Part shown: piece after piece, positions 47,235 through 60,827 of the stretch
Layout: each line of letters starts with the position of its first letter
Position numbering within the stretch: the stretch's first letter is position 1
NCBI GenBank assembly: GCA_050084515.1
Contig: CM114275.1
Span: forward strand, 9,486,001-9,550,000
Reading direction: 5' to 3'
Origin: Blasia pusilla
Taxonomy: Eukaryota; Marchantiophyta; Marchantiopsida; Blasiales
DNA length: 64,000 nucleotides
Program-made: the position numbers and the translations under genes
Notes under the pieces: generated by a model
What the model was told of the DNA's origin: nothing
What the model saw: the letters and a program-made list of their open reading frames with translations, nothing else
Database searches by the model: none

Positions 47235-47340
47235 TCTATACTATTATTGGAGGAGGGTCTGTGGATTAGCGACACCTTCTGTGCTCGAAACGTATTTTTT
47301 GCATCTCGGAATTTTTGGTGCATGGTATGGCACAAATTAC
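47235..47340 (+). mobile_element. Helitron 5' end
   Basis: TCTATACTATTATTGGAGGAGGG begins right after GATGAATGGCAAA. The same flank (ATCTCGATGAATGGCAAAT) occurs at about 49533-49551 without the Helitron, so the latter is a paralogous empty site that fixes the 5' boundary between A and T. A GGTGCATGGTATGGCAC stem at about 47310 resembles a 3' hairpin, but no CTRR end follows nearby. The end given is approximate. Confidence 0.55.
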
Positions 47341-47829
47341 AAATTTGTCAAAAATATTCATAATTGTCAAAATTTTGGTTTATTTTATTTAAAATAAATT
47401 CCACTTTTTTTCTTTTCCACGTATATTACTTCTTGTTCCTCCACGTGTCGCTTAGAAGTAATCAAAATTAAGTAGTTAGGAAGGCCATAAGGATAGTTGA
47501 TTTTATGTAGAATGAAAAGCTAAGCCGCCAAAAATATGTTAATGGATGCGTCTAGTCTTTTCAAAGAGGGCCATAAATTAAAGTTGTTATGAGGTTCATA
47601 AGCGTATTCAAATTTAAGTCGGAGTTGTTAGGAGGGCCAAGCCGTTGAAAATATACTCGGCATGGACGCGGTTTAGTCCTTTTAGAGAGGACGCGTTTAG
47701 ACTAAGCTGACTAAGCAGGTTTACATGTTCAAGTATTTAAATCCTTTTTGGATCCACACACTAGCGCAAAACCAAGCGCATTCCATAGCAAACACAACCA
47801 TAGCACAAAATGACCACAACACATCGAAG

Positions 47830-48065
47830 CTAAATTCCATTCCATAGCTTTATTGAGCTTCAATTGTAACTTGCAAAGTTATTCATGAGATATTTCAGGC
47901 TTGCTCAAGATATATCCATAATAAGCTAGTTATCCTAGATTATAACACAATGAGGGTGAATTCCATAGCTTTATTGAGCATCAATTGTGATTAGCAAAGC
48001 CATTCACGAGATCTTTCTAGCTTGCTGAAGATGTGTACAGTAATCTAACTATCCTAATTTTGCAC
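47830..48065 (+). repeat. Diverged tandem duplication, about 120 bp
   Basis: TTCCATAGCTTTATTGAGC...CAATTGT...TTGCTC/GAAGAT occurs at about 47838-47945 and again at 47960-48063. Non-coding. Confidence 0.7.
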
Positions 48066-50090
48066 ATGCAATTCATTTTCACTTTATAAATTTGTGCTTT
48101 TCAAATTGGAACTCACATAATGTTTCTGATGCTTCCTTACTTGCAGAGAACCTACGTCACCAACTTCCAATTGAGCATGTAAGCCTACACTAAGCTTTAT
48201 CAGTTATAAATGAAGACATATGGGCTATCTTTGCATGCAAAAAAATCCAAAAACATTAAAGGCATTCTGCAGAATTGGAATTTGAATGATCAATAGCAGT
48301 ATCCATATTATTCCTACCGCCAACATTTTCCTATATTGTCATACAAAAACATGTCACTATTCAGAACGATCAGAAGGAGAGCCAAGAAATCTATATAAGG
48401 CACGAAGCCACTGAAAAGGGACATGCCTATGAATGATTGATCAAAGAAATATTATGGAGTGAACTCTCTAGATATAACACCTTTCGAAAACCTTGACTTC
48501 ATCACCAGAGTATATTGAGCTAGCAAGTGGACAATACAATGGACCAGCGAGCAAAATGACACGATATACATCCGTGAGTCTCGGATTTGGAAGATGCAAA
48601 AGAGAATCCAAAACAATCTGAGAGTTTGGTGGACCAACGACCAAAGTGGCACGATATGCCACTCCCTGTCATGAGAATAGAAGTTGCCAAAGAGAATCAA
48701 GATTTGGGAAGTACCTTGATTGTTTGGATTTTCCAGTGGCACCAATTTCTGAGTGGGGAGGAATGGAACGTTACGTCCAACATGGAGATGGAACACTACA
48801 TTCCATATCAAAATCAAGTCCATCAAGTCCCTCACAAGAGTTTTGGATAAGACTTTGAGATAACACTCCAAGGTCAATGTGTTCAAATAGTTCAAGCTCA
48901 TACCTTAAATATTTAGACATTTCCATAAGCTATGATTATGTGTACTACCCTTCCCCTCTAGAACCCCCTCGGTTTGATAAGGGCATTATTCCACCTCCCG
49001 AACTTGCAAGGATCGAGAGAAAGAAATCGAGGAAGCTTAAGTTTGACTATTAAGCTTCTCCTCAACTACCAACTAAGGCTACAATAGAGGTTGAAGCGTA
49101 TTTCAGATCAATCAAGGAAACTAGAAAAAGTATTCAAAAAAAACTTTATAAAGTGTATGACATCTTACAAAGGGGTTGCATTCTCTCTTCGTGTATCTTT
49201 GCCAATTTTGTGGTAATGCAAACAGAAAATGCCGCTAATTTATCTCCATGTGCCTTATTGAAATATGTCACAAAAGGAAATAGGACTCTCCCTAATGAAT
49301 CCGACCGCCTAGATTATCTCTGCATTCTCTCGGATCTCTCATATCTCTCTTGAATTCTATAATCCTCTCAAACCAAGGGCATAGAAAGACCTATAGTGAG
49401 GGAAATAATGACACGGAGCACTGACCAACAAAGAGAGCAACGACAGCAGAATCAAACCGAGCCAACTCAAGAATGGCCTTCCTTGAGTAATGGTGTTATA
49501 GTCGTGCAAAACTATCGATATCCTGTTAAATCTCGATGAATGGCAAATAAGGACCATTGGAACACTAAAAAGTAGTATGGATAGTTTCATGTAAGGAGTT
49601 ACAATAAAAGAGGAAATATCAGCATTAGCTAATGAAATGAAATGTTGCTTAGACTAAGTCGACAAATCAAGAAAGTTTCATCTTATGATAAGGTGGATAG
49701 AAATAAGACTAGCATAATGCTCCCGAGGAAAGACATCTGGTTAATTTAGTTCTTTTGTTACGCTAATGTAACTTTTTTGGTACACGTATCATCATCATAG
49801 GAGGGCAAAAAGTACAAGTGTCAACATGGGAGGAAGGGTTCCTTAAAGCCCATCTTCTTTTATTTATTAGATATTTTCTCTCTTATTTTTATTTAAATTA
49901 CCCTAATGAAGTTAAGTCAATGATAGTTACAATTCATACTTAAAATCCACAAAATTCTAAAGTTTTTAAATCTTTTAACCATTAAAAAAACACCCGTTCA
50001 AAACTTTTTCCGCGTGAATCTGTCGTGAAAATATGAATCCCTATAATAATGTACATTTTGAAAAATCTCTAACAAGATTGATTTTGGTTT
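48066..50090. other. Spacer, no gene recognised
   Basis: Open frames around 48452-48901 (-) contain weak internal repeats (TGGACCAACGACCAAAGTGGCACGA-like, twice) but no domain. 49620-50000 is AT-rich. Confidence 0.3.
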
Positions 50091-50301
50091 TCAAATTTGG
50101 GGTTTTGTCGGAAGGAAAGCCTCGCTCGTGTGTTGCAAGGCGCCTTCCTTCTGCTGTGGGTTCGCGAGAAGGATCATTTATTTATTTTTCTTCTTCTCCA
50201 TTCATCGCAATGCTCCTGCCTCGTTGATTCCATTCGACTGCCTGCCTGCTTGCCTGTCTGCCTGGGAGCGCGAGAGGCGCAGCTGGTCTGCTGTGCCCTG
50301 G

Positions 50302-51554
50302 GTATGTCGCAGAGATGACGCTTTTCCCCGAATCCCCGGTTCGTTCTGCTTCTTCTTCTCTCTCAAATTTTGCGAGCCTCCTCGTGTAGTGAATGTGTAG
50401 GGAAGGATGTTCAGTGACTGTAGGCCCGTACTTGTTGCATGATTCTTAGGATAGGTCTGTGAACGTTTGCTTGTCTGGAGTGGAGCCATATTTTGTGGTG
50501 CTTTTTTTTTTTCGGTTGGTTTTATGTGTTAGTCAGTTTCAGTCATAGGCCAGGTGCTGAAATTGAGCTTTAGTTATTTTCGCGCTCGCATTTGGTTCGC
50601 CTCGGCTCAGACTTGTACGTCTCTAGCCTCTTGTGCTTATGTCCATAGTCAAGATTTTGATTTTTGTGTGGCCAGATTCGTTTGCTTTCTCATTTGGTAT
50701 ATGGTTTCACGAGCCTTACTTGAGTGGTGTCAGTTGGTTGCGCTTTCGACCTGGCTGCTTGCTGCAAGGCTTGCCGGGGTCTTTCTTGGTTAAGTGAGGT
50801 GTGATTGATCCTCAACGCGGTGTTTTATGTCATGCTGTGAACCTATTGCATTCATCGCAAACGTCCTCAAGTGTCCGGTGAAACTCTCCACAAAATTGTC
50901 ATGACTTGAATACAGTAGAGAATATTGCAATCTATGACACTTCATTCATCAAGATTACTTCTGGGAATGAGAGAATTGAGTGGAAGAGCTTGCCATAGAA
51001 CACAGCGGGGGATCTAAAAGTCAACAATATTCTCAAGGCCTGGTGTGTACACTATGTGCTGCACAGGATTAAGAATAAGGACTTGGTGTCTCATGACGCT
51101 ACTTTTCCTAGACGCATTGCCCTCCATCTATACTGCCCGTCCACACTAAAGAATTTTCTGCTAGCTGATGACTTTATCGTATAGTGGAGGTTGAAACTTG
51201 GCGGTTTTTCTGATCTTTGGGTCATTGAATGAAGCATGATGGCTCGTAGATAATGGCAGTCTTCATTGCCTTTCATGGAGTGGCTTGCCGCACTCTGGAT
51301 TGAGAACAGACCAAGAACGTCCAAGAACTGACTAATCCAATAAATACTACCTAAGTGATGAATTGCCTGTGAGCAGTGTTAAAGCAGATCTGTTGATTGT
51401 ACAGGTTTTGGGTTTCTAGTTGCTGGTTGCTTCCTTCTGAGGTTTGAGTGTATCCCTTCACTGATTAGGTTTCGGAAAATGCAGGACTTGAGTCAGAGAA
51501 GATTTTGTCGGCAAACTTTGGTGAGTTAGTAGTTTAAAGTTCGCCTCCTGGCAG
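50302..51554 (+). other. Probable 5' UTR intron of APC7
   Basis: The donor CCCTGG|GTATGT at 50302 and acceptor CCTGGCAG at 51554 lie two bases before the APC7 start codon. The likely transcription start region is 50050-50250, CT-rich with TTTATTTATTTTTCTTC. Inferred from splice signals and position. Confidence 0.5.
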
Positions 51555-51556
51555 GG

Positions 51557-54500
51557 ATGATCATGGAGGTTTTTCGTGAGCAGATGGTTAGTCTTCTGGA
51601 GCATGGTCTCTATGATTCGGCTGAGATACTTGTAATTCACCTCAACCTTCTCACGTTTTGATTGCAAGATTTGGTGCATCCCCTAATATCTAATTTGGTG
51701 CCAAGATGTCAATTGAATGTATAGGGAAGGCTTTGCAGTGACCGCAGGCTGTTACTTCTTGCACGCTTCTCAGGATAGGACTTTGATTTGTCAGTAATTG
51801 ATGAAACATTTTGTACACATCACATATGAAGATTTTGACGCTCAGATATCACAGAATTGTGATGAATGGTAGTGACTGTAGGAACCTGTCTGTGGTGTAA
51901 TACATTCCAGTGTTCTGAAACTATTAGAAATATCTTGGAATCTTATTTTCTGAGAGGAACATTTGAGTCCCACCTTGGGAATGGATAGATTTTTGAAGTT
52001 TTGTGGAAGATATCACATCTGAATAGAGAAAGGTGGGGTGTAGAGTACTTCGTACTTTCCACCTTAGACCTTCTTCAGACTCTTGGATTCTTGGTTCTTT
52101 GGGCTTTGGGTTCTAATTATCGCATAGAGCTTTACCAATGTTGTACATGCAATTCCTGGCAGAGTCAGGAGGCATTGTGTAAACATTTTTGCCTTTATTA
52201 GGTCATTGTCCACTTCTGCTTTACAGAAGTGGCTTGAAAGACTAGTCACTTTAATTCTCCCATCTGAGGTTGGTTGAATTCCCTTGGGACTTTCTCACAT
52301 TATCGTTGTGGCTTTTACAACTTTGAAAATCATGTTGTAAATCAGATTTGTGCAGATCTGCCCTTGCGAGGGCTTATTAGTTGTCAGCATTAAATTTGGT
52401 GATTTTTTTCTCATGTGGTGCATGTGGTATCGGATGGCAGGGTAGTTTTCTGATGTCGGCTACGCTGTCCAACAATGACTTGCCACCAAGCACCAGGGCA
52501 GAAAATATGGTATTTTTGAGATCTTGAAATGTTATCTTATATTTTTCTCATGGACGGTTGCTGCCCTTAGGTTTGTTATAATCTTGTATAAGCTGTTCCA
52601 TATGTAGAGTCATAGGAGCCTGGGCCTTGAATTTAAAGTTGGCTCACAATAGACACACAATTGACATCTCGGTTGACTTGCATTTAGGTGCTGCTTGCAG
52701 ATGCATTATATGGCCGGAAGGAGTACAAACGGGCCTTGGTAAGGAGACATGAACTCAGCAAGTTTCAGAGCCTCAAGGCCACTTTGACATGATATGGTCA
52801 TTTTATATTTGTGCTTGACTGATAGAGAAACAATAGAAGACATTGTTGATGTTCATCCATCTTCATTCATTGATTTGTATTGTATATCAGAATCAGTAGA
52901 AAGATCCTGAAGGAGGGTGATCATGAAAGGGTCCATTGAACAGATTGGACATTTGATGGCAGTGTAGGCTACACTTCTGATTGAAGAGTCGCAGGACTGT
53001 TTGAACTTTTGTTGTTGGGATGGGCTCCCTGGTCTGTGGTCTCCTGACAATAAACAGATAGACTAAAGGATTTAATGTGGGTTCCATCTGCAGAACTTTT
53101 ACAGACAGGCTATCCAGCAATGCAGAGTTACCCCTAAGCAGAGTGCCATTGGAGTGAGGAGTTCTGTGCCAGCTAGTAGCAGGCCCCCTTCTGTTAATAC
53201 TTTGCATGGCATGTCAATTAATGAGAATGAGGTATGTCTTCCACTGAGAAATTTATTCCGTGCCATTGTGGACTAAAATGTAATCAGCATACTTCTGTAG
53301 CCAGTTAAATGGTAAAGAATTTGGGTGACTTTGATAGCTAGCTCTTCTCAGTGTGATTAATTTAGGTTCAACTTCTAAGAATGTATTCTTATCAAGATGC
53401 AAGAGTTGATAGAGTAAGGAACAGGTTTTTCCGCCTATCCAGGATTTTATCATGTTGTATAGTGCTTACAGACTAGATGCTCATACAAGCTGGAATAGCC
53501 TTCAAGAGTAAAGGGTACTGTTACTCCTTGTTAGCAGCAGGAATGTCTTCATAGCATAACTTGTGCTCTAAGATCTTGTTGGGTTTTCTTTCATTTCAGA
53601 AAGTCTTTTGTATGAAGTGATTACTGGTCATAGTGTATTAAATGTGTACCACATTGGGAGATATTTTCAATGGGTCCTCTTTGGAAGGGCGCACAGTATC
53701 TACTTCTACGTCTTGTATTCTGGCACTATGAACGTATCTCTAGCTTGGGATCTGTCTATCTGTATTGAGACAGGTTAAATACAAAATTGGTTTATGCCAT
53801 CTGGCTGTTCACGATACACGTTCTGCGCTCTCTGAGGTTTATCCCTACCTCCTCACTTCTTAAACTTGGATTGAACTCTCTGCCCTTATATACACTATGG
53901 ACTCTGAAAAGCAAGAATATTTGAGATGAATAGCTAGTAAATTATTCATGACGAATATTACTGACCTTTCCCAGGGAACCTGTACTTCTCAGTAGATTTT
54001 TCCAACACGGTCCGTGCTTGTGGTTGATTGTGTATGGCAGTCACATGTTGTTGAATTTAGCATCTTAGATCTGGGTAGTATCTTGCATCCTTACAATTTT
54101 ACTCGAATCGTGAAAGTCACAAGGGTGGGTCGCCTAATGTTTTTGGTCTGTGATTGTAGATGGAAGGGATTCCATCTAAAGCTAGGAGTCTCCGAATCAA
54201 TCTAACCCTTGCAAAGTTGTACCGTGTTACTGGGTATGACCGAGCTGCCACTTTATCATATCGGGAATGTTTAAGGTATGATTGACTCAATTTTCTTACT
54301 GGTTGACTTATATTTTCCCTGGTCCTGCTTCTCAACATCACCTGTGAGAGGAATGCAATGCCTGTAGAGTTGCACTGTGTTTTCCTCAGGAAGTATTATC
54401 ATTGTCGGGAGCAGAGCTTAGATGTGGAATATGAAAATTATCTTTGATCCAATATAGTGTGCTCTGAGAAGGTTTATTTCTTCATGTTTTATGGAAGAGG

Positions 54501-57500
54501 ATGCTGAGCACAGTAAAGTTCAGGAGCTTTCCTCTACTCTGGTAAAGAAGACATGACAATCAATTCACTCTGAGCAGGCAATGTCCTTATGTGCTGGAAG
54601 CTGTCATAGCTCTAGCCGAGCTGGGAGTGGCATCAAAAGAGTTACATTCATTTTTCCCTCAGGTTTGCGCTTGAAATGACTGGATGATACTATCTTTATA
54701 ATCTTATAATAGATGAAATCATCTCCTTTCCAAGCCAGGACCTGTGTTGTATTGTCCTCTTATCCCAGGACAACCAGTCAACCATACGTCTGTCATGATC
54801 TGAGATCATTTCCTCTATATTGTACTGCGTATGATGTGTCTCCTAGAAGGAGTGGCATAGTCTCATTTTTATCGTCAATAATGTATATAGGCACACTGAA
54901 TTGGGAGGTAGTGTCAGGGCTAGAGATTAGTGGGGAATGACTCATCTTAGAGCTTACAGGAGAGGACAGAGCCATGACTTGTACAGCAGTGTAATGTGAG
55001 CACAAGTTGAATTCTGAGGTTATGTTCTTGGCGTAGGCATGCACAGTTTAACCTTGCCAGTTGGCTTAATCTTATGTATTCAAATTATGGCAGAAAGTTA
55101 CTGTACTCCTGAAGTATTAGCTGTTGTAGCATTGTGAACATAGACCCTCAATGATTACTCACCAAGTCTATCGAGGGGATCATATTCTCCCTGCACATCC
55201 TGAAGGAGGAATCTGAATGTGTTTGTACTTCTCATCAACAGGCGCAGAGTAAGAGTCTTCGTGTTCCTATAGACCCCTATGAACCTGTCCGATGGTTGCA
55301 GGTATTATCACTGTTGTCCCTTGCTAGCATGTTTGACATTAGTTCTTCTTTGTGGACACCATGAGAGTGTTCTTAGATCTGTAAGAAAGCCATTGGGGAC
55401 TAGGTCATGCATTAACTCTTTTATCCACCCATTTTCTAGCCCCTTAAGATGTGTCTTGTTTACTGGCAGCGTCTGGCTGATGGGCATTGTAGTGTGGCTT
55501 CACATGATTATAAAGGTAAAATAGTGCATGACAAGGCTTCAGAGATGGGATTGGATGATTTTTGAAGTTCAATTGGTATAATTCATCGCTGTCGTACATC
55601 TTCAGGGCCCTGATTTTTTCATTTGGAGTTTGCAGCTTACAAATCATAGATCCATCCTGTGCTGAGTTATTACCAACCAGGGATATGAAGGGCTGATGGT
55701 TATGTGATCTCGTTTACATCATGAATTAATCACATCAAAATATATGTTCCAAATTCTAACTTCTAATTTAACTGTGTAGGTGGTTTGGAACATTTTAACT
55801 ACCTTGGGCAAAGGTTCCCGAATAACTTACACGTGCTGTTGGAGACTGCGAAGGTATTATAGGAAAGGAGTCTGTTATAAGACAAGATGTCTTAGGTTTC
55901 TTCTGTTTGTCTATGTCTGAGGTTTGTCATATTTATCTGGGGTTTGGAATAGTATATTGTAGGAGCTTTTAACGCACCTATCTCTATTATTTGCAGATAG
56001 AGACAGCACTTGGGAGAAATGATGAGGCCCTTCTTAGCTTTGAGAAGGTACATCCTTGATGATTGTGAACCCAGAAGCTTTGAGACCAAAGGGTTTGCAC
56101 TTTAATCCATTTCACAGTGATGTCCATGGTGAACTTGCTGGACGAAGGTGTGGTTCCATATATTAGGCAGCTATGCAGTACATATTAGAAAAGTTTAGGG
56201 ATATATGTATCATGCTTTATCCATTCCTCCGTTGTATGATAACTTCAGTTTGGATCAGATTGAGTCACTCGTTCAGGCTTGTAATGCAGCTATGAATGTC
56301 CTGAAACTTGATGTTCTCCAACCTGTCCCAATTTGTCAGTCTTCCTCTCTCTTACAATTTCCCTTCCTTGACAAACAGGTTTGTTTGGTGATATTGAGCA
56401 GGCTCGACAGGTAGATCAATACAATGTTACGAGCATGGATGAGTATGCTATGTTACTTCGGACAAGTGCAAGTCAGATTGAGCTAAATAGATTGGTCCAT
56501 GAACTTCTTAATATTGACTCTGGAAGACCGGAGGTTTGGGTGGCATCTGCTATTTACTGGGAGATGCGTGATGACAAGCTGCGGGCGTTGACATATGTTG
56601 AGAAGGTTGGTCCATAGAACCTTTCATTAATTGGCTATGTGTGTCCTGTGAAGATTCAGACAATTGGAACTTTGTAGCGTTTGCTGCAATTTCCCTCTGG
56701 TGCACTTAATTCCTCCAGGTGTCCAGATGTAATGTGAAGTATACAGACTCTCATTTCTTCACTGAACATTAATTTCTGCTAGTTAGTATCTGAGCTTGTT
56801 AAAGAATAATGTGAGATTTCATAGGTGTCTAGAGTCCATAGACTGGGTAAATTGTCCTATAATTATTTTGGCTCCCTTAGGACAAAAATCAAATATGGAA
56901 GTTTGGAATGTTGTTCTTAATGGGGAATCCTGAATATAGCCCCGCTGTTGTGGTAGACACCCATGAAAACTTTTATGCTAACTGTCGGATGTCATAGTTT
57001 TGGTCAAGAGAATATGAAACAAGTCATCTGTGACCTCTGATAACTTTTAGTTTTGTTGCCCACTTTGGAAGTCTAGTAAACTGTCATATGTCCCCTATTG
57101 ATATGCATAACAGGTCTTGATTGATCAACTCAGTCTTATTTTCCTGACTCGTTTGGGGTGGAAGTGGAAAATGATTTTATTCCTAGTTCTTTGTTAGTCC
57201 AGTTAGTTTTCTGTGAAAGAGCTTGTCCTACAGGTGTATAAGAAATGGTACTTGTGATGGACGTAAAGCTAAGGAGAAAGCATCTGCCCCTCAAACTAAC
57301 AATTGTGTAGGTCTGGTTGCAAGTTTTGTGTCAAATTTACCATCTGGCTCAATTTGTGTGTGTTTTCAGAGTCTGCATGTAGATGAAAGACATACTACTG
57401 CATACCTTGTGAAGGTGAGCTTGCCTTTTCTTTGCCATAACGTTTTTCTAATGTGCAAAGATTCCCATCTATTATTTATCCTTAATCTTCTGCTCTGAGC

Positions 57501-60500
57501 TGCATATCCTACAGCATTTGTAGAAGTTTTGAACGTGGTGCATTTTTTATAGTTTTCATTGCACTACTTACTTTTTCCTGGACTCCAGGGTAGTCTCTCG
57601 ATGTCCCTCAATCGCTCTGATGCAGCTGTGGGGGCGTTTCGGAAGGCCCAGTCTTTACGAACTGACCTGCGTGCATACCAAGGTGAGTCTTTAGATCTTC
57701 CAGCGATTCACATAAAGAGGTGTCTGGTTGGCACAGTGGAAGATCACGATGAGGAATGTATGCATGTTTTACAAAAAATATAAATTGCTTAGCTTTGAAG
57801 TAGCAATTATAGCAGAAGAGATTATGGGGACCAAAGACTAACAATGTTAATACCAGCTACTGATGTACACTATTCTGTCCTTTTTGTTGACTCAAGTGAA
57901 TATATTCTTTGTTTTCTCAGTCAATGTATTGCCTGAATTGTCCTGTAAGTAGATACCACAAATCATTGGGGTTGCACAGTTAAGGTCAGAATTTCAAAAC
58001 CTTGGGCGGTTTCTCAAAGTAAACATTGGTCGGGTGAAAACCACCTTTTCTAGCTATATGTTCCACTTCGTGTATCTTGGACCATTATATCTTCAAATCT
58101 TGGCAAAACCAAAAATATCCTCGTCTTCAGACAATAGAAAATTAAATTATGTCTGATTGATCAATTCATCATCTTCAATCTGGAAGTTCGTGGACTTTGA
58201 ACAACTTGTGCAGAGTAAAAAAAGAGAACGAGAGTATTGTGTTTATGTATGTGAGCAAATGATTAGTCTCTTAATAAGGAGACATGAAGTTGATAGAGGC
58301 ACGATTCAATCTCAAGTCTAATTTCTGTCTAAATCTGGTTAGGGTCTGGTTTGTCCACTCTGAATTGTATGGCACCAGTTGTTGGATGGTGTCTAAGTTT
58401 CACTTCTATCATTTTTCTGCAGTCAACATTTTTAGGTTCAATTATTCATGGGACTGTATAAATATGTGAATGTCAACCTCTGATTGAAAGTATTAAGCTG
58501 AGAGAATCCAACTTTGACCAACATCAGGAAGGTCTCTTGTTTAAGGATAAAAGTTGGCAGACCATTCGTTCAGGTGATTTTAAACAAGGCTTACCCCCAA
58601 ATAGTTCGAGTAGTATCCATATGCCCAAGGTCAGTATCAAGTAATGGCTAACTCTTGCCTTTTACTTCTCATTTGAACATGTCCTTCAGATGAATTGACT
58701 TGAAAAAAGTATCATCTTCTTCATATGATGTCATGTTGGAAAATGAAGCGGTCTGCTTGAGCAGCCACCATCCAGCCTTGGGAATTTAAACCATGCCAAA
58801 GAGGACATTCACCTCCAAGTATCACAAAAGATCTTTGGTGGACATCTTATTCTTTATAACAATGTGATGAATTGTCAACGTCCATGGGTCTTATAATAAC
58901 AGTCTGTTCTCACACTGCAGCTGTTACCATTTCATAACCTGATTGCCAGGTGCGAAAGGATTTTCTTGGCATAGGGAACTTTATGGAGTAAACTTTTGGA
59001 GCCATGCTAAATGGGGTTGAGGACTAGGGGCTTAGAGACAATGGTTCCCAAATTAGCCAGAAAGCTGAAAATGATCAAAATAGGGACTATGTACGACCAC
59101 AGATTCTGTATTGTAATTGTGTAGAAAGGACTCAATAGATTCTCTTGCCACCCAAGCTGTCCTATTTCACTTGTGGGGGGTGGGCCTCAATTAATGTCAA
59201 GATTGAAGCTAGATTCTTCTGATTTCTATCCTTTGGCCCCAGATGTTTGTAGGTGTTGCCTGTGTAAGCATTTCAACAATCTGGAAAATGTTCTCTTATG
59301 TGGCTTGATACTGAATTTTTGCTAAGATGAAAAGTATTCATCGTACCTAGTTTTTTCCAGCCCATATTAAGCTGAATAAATATCTGAGCTATTAGTCTAA
59401 GCAAATTGCTCATCTTACATTGTGTAAACTCTGATTCTTGTTGTTCACTGTTGGGGAGGCTTGAAAAAATTGTGAAGGTTGAGTTTTGTGCATGCATAGT
59501 GAGATTGCTGTTCTGAAACTCTTGATTGGTTTTTGTGAAGTTCCTTCATAATTCTGTCCTGTTTAACTGAGCCAGAGTCAGTTCAGTCGGCTGCTTGGAA
59601 CACACTTCTATTGTGATAGAAGGCTTTTTTAGAAGGGCTTAACCCATTGTTGTTGTCTAATTTGGGGCATACTTGTTTGGTGTCTTCTTTGTCAGGCCTT
59701 GTGCGGGCATATTTGGCCATTCCGAAACAAAAAGAAGCTCTTTGTACTGCCCGAGAGGCAATGAAGGCAATGCCTCACTCAGCAAAGGCCCTTACCCTGG
59801 TCGGTGATGTCTATGCCCGAAATCCAGATGGCAAAGAGAAAGTATGTAAGTGGAAAACTTTGTAGGAGTGAGGTATTGACCTAGTGGTGGTTACCAGCCT
59901 ATGTCACGCTGTGAATAAAATCTCATTACTAGTTGCTATGGCTTCAGGGAACAGGAACCAGTCCAGGTTAGCATTTTCCAAGTTGCTCAGGGTTCCAGTT
60001 TCATAACTCACAGCTAATTCTGATGTTAAACAGGGCCGAAAGTTTTATGAATCAGCTCTCCGCATAGAGCCAGGGTATCTTGGAGCTGTGTTGGCTCTGG
60101 CAGATTTGCATAGTACCGAGAGTAGAAATGAAGAGGCCATTGTATTGTTGCAACGATATTTGAAAAGCTGGGCTGATGACTCTCTGCACACTAAGCTTGC
60201 ACAAATTCTAGCACTCTCAAATAAATTGGGGGAGTCTGTTTCCCATTATCAAACAGCGTTGAGGTCCTTACCTGCACCAGTGTGGTTGTGTTTTCAAGTT
60301 GGAACCCTCGTTGTGGTCATTCATCAGATTATTGTGGTATGGTGCTTTGTGTGTGGTGCATAGAGTGGGCATTTGAATTCTGCTTCTAGCATCTGAAATC
60401 AGTACTGGGCAGGAGCTGCTTACACCAATGACTTCTGGGTCGGAAGCTGACATTGTTTTGGTTTGGTTCAACAGCATCAACCCTTTAAACGAAGCAGCCA

Positions 60501-60827
60501 AGAAGGGTTTGGAGCGTTTGGAAAAACAGATGAAGGTAGTATATCCTTTGGAACGGGTGAACACAGTGGGTTGCCCTGTATTTTTTACAGGAATGGGATT
60601 CCCGATGTTGCAGTGGCAGTTGCAGGCGGTTGCTGAACTCGTAGATTTTTTCTCTTATGTGATAGTGGGGAAATCCAAATATCCACTACCGTTTCAACTC
60701 ACAAGTTTTTCCCACACTTTGAATTGCCTCATGTTCCCAGGGTGTGGATCCAGATGCTCTCGATGAAGAAGAGGACAATGAAGGGGAAGATGCTGATGCA
60801 GATGCTGAGGAAGGTGAATTCTTGTAG
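51557..60827 (+). CDS. APC7: Anaphase-promoting complex subunit 7 (APC7), 17 coding exons
   Basis: APC7 is a TPR scaffold subunit of the APC/C ubiquitin ligase, helping bind coactivators that send cyclins and securin for destruction. Joined exons give 543 aa (plant APC7 is about 560): 51557-51631, 52441-52509, 52688-52738, 53094-53231, 54160-54275, 54578-54662, 55242-55301, 55470-55515, 55780-55853, 55997-56047, 56402-56605, 57370-57414, 57589-57682, 59696-59841, 60034-60263, 60475-60535, 60741-60827. All junctions are GT-AG and phases close. Landmarks: MEVFREQMVSLLEHGLYDSA, YGRKEYKRAL, CPYVLEAVIALAELG, HFNYLGQRFPNNLHVLLE, the MDEYAMLLR TPR, RPEVWVASAIYWE, NEEAIVLLQRYL, NEAAKKGLERLEKQMKG, and an acidic Asp/Glu tail. 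Two ATGs lie two codons apart; the first is used, and MEV is the family start. Exon 11's acceptor follows TTGAGCAG; an AG 23 bases upstream is possible but would shift the frame. Identity is secure; splice sites are inferred. Confidence 0.94.

Noticed and set aside
48452-48901. 149-codon minus frame with internal repeats
   Set aside because: The repeated peptide comes from a short DNA repeat. There are no membrane or domain features I would trust and no splice context.
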